From the NCBI GenBank assembly GCA_017520505.1, contig JAFXFN010000011.1:1-64000 (forward strand): DNA of 64,000 nt, read 5' to 3'. Positions 60,371-64,000 of this stretch are shown in pieces. Origin of the DNA: Clostridia bacterium. Its GTDB lineage: Bacteria; Bacillota; Clostridia; Oscillospirales; CAG-272. The notes under the pieces were generated by a model, which had not been told where the DNA came from, searched no databases, and was given only the letters and a program-made list of their open reading frames with translations. The position numbers and the translations under genes are program-made. The first letter of the stretch is position 1. Each line of letters begins with the position of its first letter.

Positions 60371-61759
60371 TGAAAGAATATCGATGATCTTGTTAACGTC
60401 GCCTGCTCCCATAATGATAACGGTATCGTCGGGGGCGGCGATGCTTTTTATATATTCAGCCGTTTTTTCAAATCCGCCGACGTATTTGCCCTTTGGAATT
60501 TTACCTGCAAGAAGCTCTGCTGACATACCGAGCGTGTCTGTTTCACGTGCAGGGTAAATATCTGCAATTACAGCCTCGTCACAATTTTCAAGGGATGATG
60601 CAAAATCGTCAAGAAGAGCCGCTGTTCTTGAATACGTGTGCGGCTGGAAAACGACGGTAAGCTTGCCCTTGCATATTTTGCGTGCGGCAGAAAGTGTTGC
60701 GGTGATTTCGGTCGGGTGGTGCGCATAATCATCGTATATTTCCGCACCGTTAAGGCTCATTCTGTATTCAAATCGGCGTTTGATCCCTGCAAAAGAGTGT
60801 GCCGATGATGCGAAAGCCTCGCCGTCGGTTATACCGCAAGCCAAGGCAACGCCTGCGCTTGCAAGTGTATTGTACACATTGTGCATACCGAACACGGAAA
60901 GCTTAACATGCGCAAAAAATTTCTTGTCGAATATTATGTCGAATTCTGGTCTTCCGTTTGTAAACGTTATGTTCTCGGCGATAATTCGAGCATTTTTATT
61001 TTCTATACCGTATGAATAAAGCTCTCCGCAGTATCCGTCTGATGCAAGAACAGCACCTTCGGAATCGAAATTCACGCAAGCCGCACCGCCGCGTGCGTGG
61101 TCAAGATACTTTTTGAATGATGCGATATAAGCGTCAAAATCCTTGAAATAATCCGCATGGTCATATTCGGCGTTGAGAATTACGGCAATGGAAGGGAAGA
61201 ACGAAAGGAAAGAATCCTTGTATTCACAAGCCTCAAATACGATGGCATCGCCCTTGCCTATATAATATTGTGAATTTATGCCGGTGATGACAGCACCGTT
61301 CATAACAGACGGATCCTTGCCGTTTTCTTTAAGAATATTGTACATCATAGCCGTTGCGGTGCTCTTGCCGTGAGTGCCTGCAACACCTATCGAAGTGCCG
61401 TATTCGGAAATGATATATCCGAGAAAGTCAGAACGATATATCATATTAAGATTATGCGTTGCAGCGTATGAATATTCAGCGTTGTCAGCCCCTATCGCCG
61501 CATTATACACAACCACGGAAAAATCGGTTATATTTTTGACAGCGTGACCTTCCTGAATTTTTATGCCTGAAGAAGAAAGCATATCGGTCGTGTCTGACAA
61601 TGTTCTGTCAGAGCCACCAACCTTTAACCCGCTTTTTTTTGATATTATGGCAAGCGAAGACATTGAAATGCCTCCTATACCTATAAAATATACGTTTTTT
61701 TCACGTTTTAATATCTCCCTTATCTCCTTGGGAGAGTAATGCTTGATTCCATTATTCAT
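60359..61759 (-). CDS. murC: UDP-N-acetylmuramate--L-alanine ligase
   Basis: 466 residues. It adds the first amino acid of the peptidoglycan stem. The N-terminal G-I-G-G-I-S-M-S-S-L, the ATP site V-A-G-T-H-G-K-S-T, the central D-H-A-D-Y-F and the C-terminal Y-D-D-Y-A-H-H-P are all present. The 3' end overlaps the DUF1540 gene. Confidence 0.96.
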   Translation of the reverse strand: MNNGIKHYSPKEIREILKREKNVYFIGIGGISMSSLAIISKKSGLKVGGSDRTLSDTTDMLSSSGIKIQEGHAVKNITDFSVVVYNAAIGADNAEYSYAATHNLNMIYRSDFLGYIISEYGTSIGVAGTHGKSTATAMMYNILKENGKDPSVMNGAVITGINSQYYIGKGDAIVFEACEYKDSFLSFFPSIAVILNAEYDHADYFKDFDAYIASFKKYLDHARGGAACVNFDSEGAVLASDGYCGELYSYGIENKNARIIAENITFTNGRPEFDIIFDKKFFAHVKLSVFGMHNVYNTLASAGVALACGITDGEAFASSAHSFAGIKRRFEYRMSLNGAEIYDDYAHHPTEITATLSAARKICKGKLTVVFQPHTYSRTAALLDDFASSLENCDEAVIADIYPARETDTLGMSAELLAGKIPKGKYVGGFEKTAEYIKSIAAPDDTVIIMGAGDVNKIIDILSSAE

Positions 61760-61995
61760 ACAAAAACCCCGTAAAACTTAAAAATAAAAAATCACACGAC
61801 AGTGTGCGGTATATTTAAAGTGACAAAAAATGTGAAAAAGCGCCATTATACACATTTGGTTATTATTTTTTTTACAAAATGCTACAATTGTTTTAAAGTG
61901 TAATACATATAATTAGGTTACAATTAACTTACAGATAAGGTGGCTGCAATGCATAAATATACACCGCTAATCACGAGAGAGAGGAAACACTACCA

Positions 61996-62280
61996 ATGGA
62001 TATCTCAGATATCAAAATCAGAAAAATTTTTGAAGACGGTCCTATGAAAGCGATCGTATCCGTCACGTTTGACAATCAGCTTGCTGTACACGATATTAAG
62101 GTGATTGATGCAGGCGGAAAGAAGTTCATCGTGATGCCCAGCAGAAAAAATCCCGACAATACATTCCGTGATATCGTTCATCCCATCAACTCAGATTTTC
62201 GCAAGAGAATAGAGGATGCGGTTCTTGAAACATACGATGCACAGAAAGAGACTTATCTTATTGAGAACGCAGAAGTCTAA
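61996..62280 (+). CDS. spoVG: SpoVG septation/RNA-binding regulator
   Basis: 94 residues. D-I-K-I-R-K-I opens it, then A-I-V-S-V-T-F-D-N, the V-H-D-I-K-V-I-D and K-F-I-V-M-P-S-R-K segment and F-R-D-I-V-H-P-I. SpoVG binds RNA or DNA and affects septation and spore formation. GAGAGAGG precedes the ATG. A short upstream frame overlaps its start (see findings). Confidence 0.96.
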   Translation: MDISDIKIRKIFEDGPMKAIVSVTFDNQLAVHDIKVIDAGGKKFIVMPSRKNPDNTFRDIVHPINSDFRKRIEDAVLETYDAQKETYLIENAEV

Positions 62281-62300
62281 TTAAACGGATTTTGATTTTT

Positions 62301-62336
62301 CTAACCTCATAACCGAAACGGTTATGAGGTTAGTTT
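62301..62336. terminator. Bidirectional terminator
   Basis: CTAACCTCATAACC pairs perfectly with GGTTATGAGGTTAG around loop GAAAC. Confidence 0.9.
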
Positions 62337-62340
62337 TGTT

Positions 62341-63090
62341 TTATTTCTTTTTATTCTTTTCCTTGACTCTGCGCTTGATACGCATAAGATCTCCGAGCAT
62401 TTTGAATGTGTCGGACACGACGTTTATTTTTGATTCTCTGTGATTGATTATTTTAACGGGAATCTCATCCATTTTCATTCCCTTTGATTTTGCGGTGAGA
62501 AGTACCTCAAAGTCGAATGCAAAGCCGTCTGTTTCACATTCGGAGAATATTTTCTTTGCATCCTCTGTACGGAAGCCCTTCATACCGCACTGTGAATCGG
62601 AAAGCTTGAAGCCTGCTGTTATACATAATACTTTTATGTATATTTTAGATGCAAGCTTACGTATGAATGTATATCCCTCATATCCGTCCTTTGTGAGATT
62701 GCGTGAGCCTACAACGACAGATGTTCTTTGCTGTCCGTTTTTGACCTTTTCGTTGTCATTTGCGAAAAAGTCATAAACATTCTTTATTACATCTACTCCG
62801 TATGCTATATCGCAGTCAGTAAACATTGCGATGTCGCTTTCTGCGGCAAGCATACCGGTTCTTACGGCGTAGCCCTTGCCTTTGTTCTGCTCGTAACGTA
62901 CAAGACGAACACCCTTTAATTTGCCTTCGGCAGCCTTTACAGCATCAGAACAACCGTCCTTGGAGCCGTCATCGACAAATATAAGCTCAAAATCCTCAAA
63001 TGTTTTTTCCATATAAGTCTGGAACTGCTTCAATGAATCCTCAATAATAGATGATTCGTTGTACATAGGTATTATAACAGATATTTTCAT
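62341..63090 (-). CDS. Family 2 glycosyltransferase (dolichyl-phosphate-mannose-synthase-like)
   Basis: 249 residues. GT-A fold: S-V-I-I-P-M-Y-N-E-S, F-V-D-D-G-S-K-D, the metal-binding F-T-D-C-D, and S-Q-C-G-M-K-G-F near 165. It probably transfers a sugar to a polyprenyl phosphate carrier. No transmembrane helices follow; a Lys-rich tail may dock it to the membrane. It lies 12 bp after the sortase gene. Starts at the ATG at 63090 with AAGGA 9 nt upstream. Confidence 0.88.
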   Translation of the reverse strand: MKISVIIPMYNESSIIEDSLKQFQTYMEKTFEDFELIFVDDGSKDGCSDAVKAAEGKLKGVRLVRYEQNKGKGYAVRTGMLAAESDIAMFTDCDIAYGVDVIKNVYDFFANDNEKVKNGQQRTSVVVGSRNLTKDGYEGYTFIRKLASKIYIKVLCITAGFKLSDSQCGMKGFRTEDAKKIFSECETDGFAFDFEVLLTAKSKGMKMDEIPVKIINHRESKINVVSDTFKMLGDLMRIKRRVKEKNKKK

Positions 63091-63102
63091 ATTCAAATGT
63101 CC

Positions 63103-64000
63103 TTATTTAGAAATTCCTATCAATTTTGCGTGAATTGCCCAACGGCGGCCGTCAGCCTGCACCGTACAGGTCGATAAAGTCAGCAGCATATCGTTTTCTC
63201 CGAATTCCATTTCCTTTTCGAACATCGACATAGATTTGCACTCTCTGACAAAATTCAGAAAATCGTTTGAATTGTAGAAGTGGGTGCGTATATAGTTGTG
63301 CTTCGGAGATGTGTTATATACGGAGAATACTTCAAACGTATATATACCGTCAAGCGTTGTTATGGTTACCAGTCGGTTTTTGAAAACGTCTTCTCTTGTA
63401 TATTCTGTAAGTGCGGCAAACATCGTGCTTGTGGTGGTCATATTATGACCGTAGACAACAAGCGCCTTGTTGTCCTGCAGCTTTGGTCTTGTTCTGCCGT
63501 CAGCGAATATTGCGCCCTGGCTGTTTGTTTTTTTGTTCGGTGAATGAACGAGATAATAGAAATTGTCCCCGCTGAACATTATCGGATAGTCTATATTTGT
63601 GTTTTCTACCGTTATCCAACCCCAAACATCGGGGTTCTGACGCTTCAGATCAAGTATTTTTGAACGCAGCTTTTCAAATTCCGCATTGTATATTCCTGTG
63701 GAATAATCTACGTCTATAACCTCGCCTGCAAGCGAACGTGATATTTCAAGCGTTTCCACGTTGCTTCTGACGGGATTGTCAACCGTTACGTAAGAAAGGC
63801 TTTCGCCTCCGTGGAAAATATCGCTCATTTGTCTGTTTTCTTCGCTTGCCTGAATGTATGAAAGTATATACAGTATAATGGCAACAAAGCTTCCTATAAA
63901 CATCAGAGTGCTTGCTGTAAGTATCGTATAACGCACGGCATTTATAAACAACTGATGCGTTGTTTTGCGTATTTTTGCACCCGGAGAAAGCGGAATGTCA
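63103..64000 (-). CDS. srtB: Class B sortase, 5' end beyond the window
   Basis: The frame is open to the window edge (it continues upstream as D-I-P-L-S-P-G-A-K-I-R-K), so the start is not seen and 63951 is not the true start. A membrane anchor helix (I-L-T-A-S-T-L-M-F) is followed by the sortase fold. Class B motifs are W-G-W-I-T-V-E-N-T-N-I-D-Y-P, catalytic His in Y-G-H-N-M, Cys in L-S-T-C-T and Arg in G-R-R-W-A. It could anchor NPxT-type proteins such as 27710-28435. Confidence 0.92.
   Translation of the reverse strand, partial: DIPLSPGAKIRKTTHQLFINAVRYTILTASTLMFIGSFVAIILYILSYIQASEENRQMSDIFHGGESLSYVTVDNPVRSNVETLEISRSLAGEVIDVDYSTGIYNAEFEKLRSKILDLKRQNPDVWGWITVENTNIDYPIMFSGDNFYYLVHSPNKKTNSQGAIFADGRTRPKLQDNKALVVYGHNMTTTSTMFAALTEYTREDVFKNRLVTITTLDGIYTFEVFSVYNTSPKHNYIRTHFYNSNDFLNFVRECKSMSMFEKEMEFGENDMLLTLSTCTVQADGRRWAIHAKLIGISK

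Noticed and set aside
63103-63951. TTG at 63951 as the sortase start
   Set aside because: The frame stays open upstream to the end of the window with no ribosome binding site at the TTG, so the gene is simply cut.

Overview
The window looks like a chromosome segment from a spore-forming, anaerobic gut-type Clostridia bacterium, probably near Oscillospiraceae (inference). It carries an intact sigma-K gene, spoVG and a SPOCS/LysM sporulation protein. It also has GTP-dependent PEP carboxykinase, dockerin-bearing secreted proteins, many Clostridia-style lipoproteins, strong AGGAGG-type ribosome binding sites, and many near-consensus TTGACA-17-TATAAT promoters. No ribosomal RNA, CRISPR array or complete prophage is visible.

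Bases 1-2,520 form an accessory island that begins at the 3' end of a tRNA-Ser gene. It has three cassette-like units. Each has a mosaic of short hairpins separated by ATGATG/GATGATAT spacers, whose right end merges into the -35 box of a promoter, followed by one or two small genes. Two units encode a four-helix-bundle protein (S23/Avd-like, TIGR02436 type), each overlapping a different small cargo gene by ATGA. Repeats of 58 bp and 52 bp mark unit borders. This is the best candidate here for an undescribed system. Related palindromes flank an XRE/SLOG gene pair at 54.85-56.02 kb. Bases 2,728-3,653 hold a wrecked locus: an HPr-kinase-like fragment fused by deletion to a frameshifted nucleotidyltransferase (PF14907-like).

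Bases 3.7-12.8 kb are a minus-strand tandem array of five paralogous secreted proteins. Each has a Cys/His papain-like (NlpC/P60- or CHAP-like) domain and a C-terminal jelly-roll-like domain. Three are lipoproteins and two carry N-terminal dockerins; each has its own promoter. A 1.2-kb element with 36-bp terminal inverted repeats and a CPBP protease gene sits between the second and third paralogues.

Bases 13-64 kb are mostly ordinary housekeeping. In order they include rpe; a membrane-anchored carbohydrate-binding protein; NlpC/P60; NfeD and SPFH; a CNNM/CorC protein behind a possible attenuator; an aminotransferase; three tRNAs (Gly, Arg, His); and an OGG-type glycosylase. These are followed by a minimal SufC/SufB (SmsCB-like) operon with a DtxR-like regulator; DegV; potABCD; a Nudix protein; pckG; mnmM; Ppx/GppA; sigK; SPOCS; a prephenate-dehydratase-like protein; hpf; an orphan large serine recombinase; GH73 and GH3 enzymes; an aldehyde dehydrogenase; tig-clpP-clpX; a phosphoesterase; a DUF1540 protein; murC; spoVG; a GT2 glycosyltransferase; and a class B sortase cut by the window end. 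Functional links worth noting are the sortase with the NPNTAD-tailed protein at 27.7 kb, and the cell-wall enzymes (NlpC/P60, GH73, murC) spread along the window.
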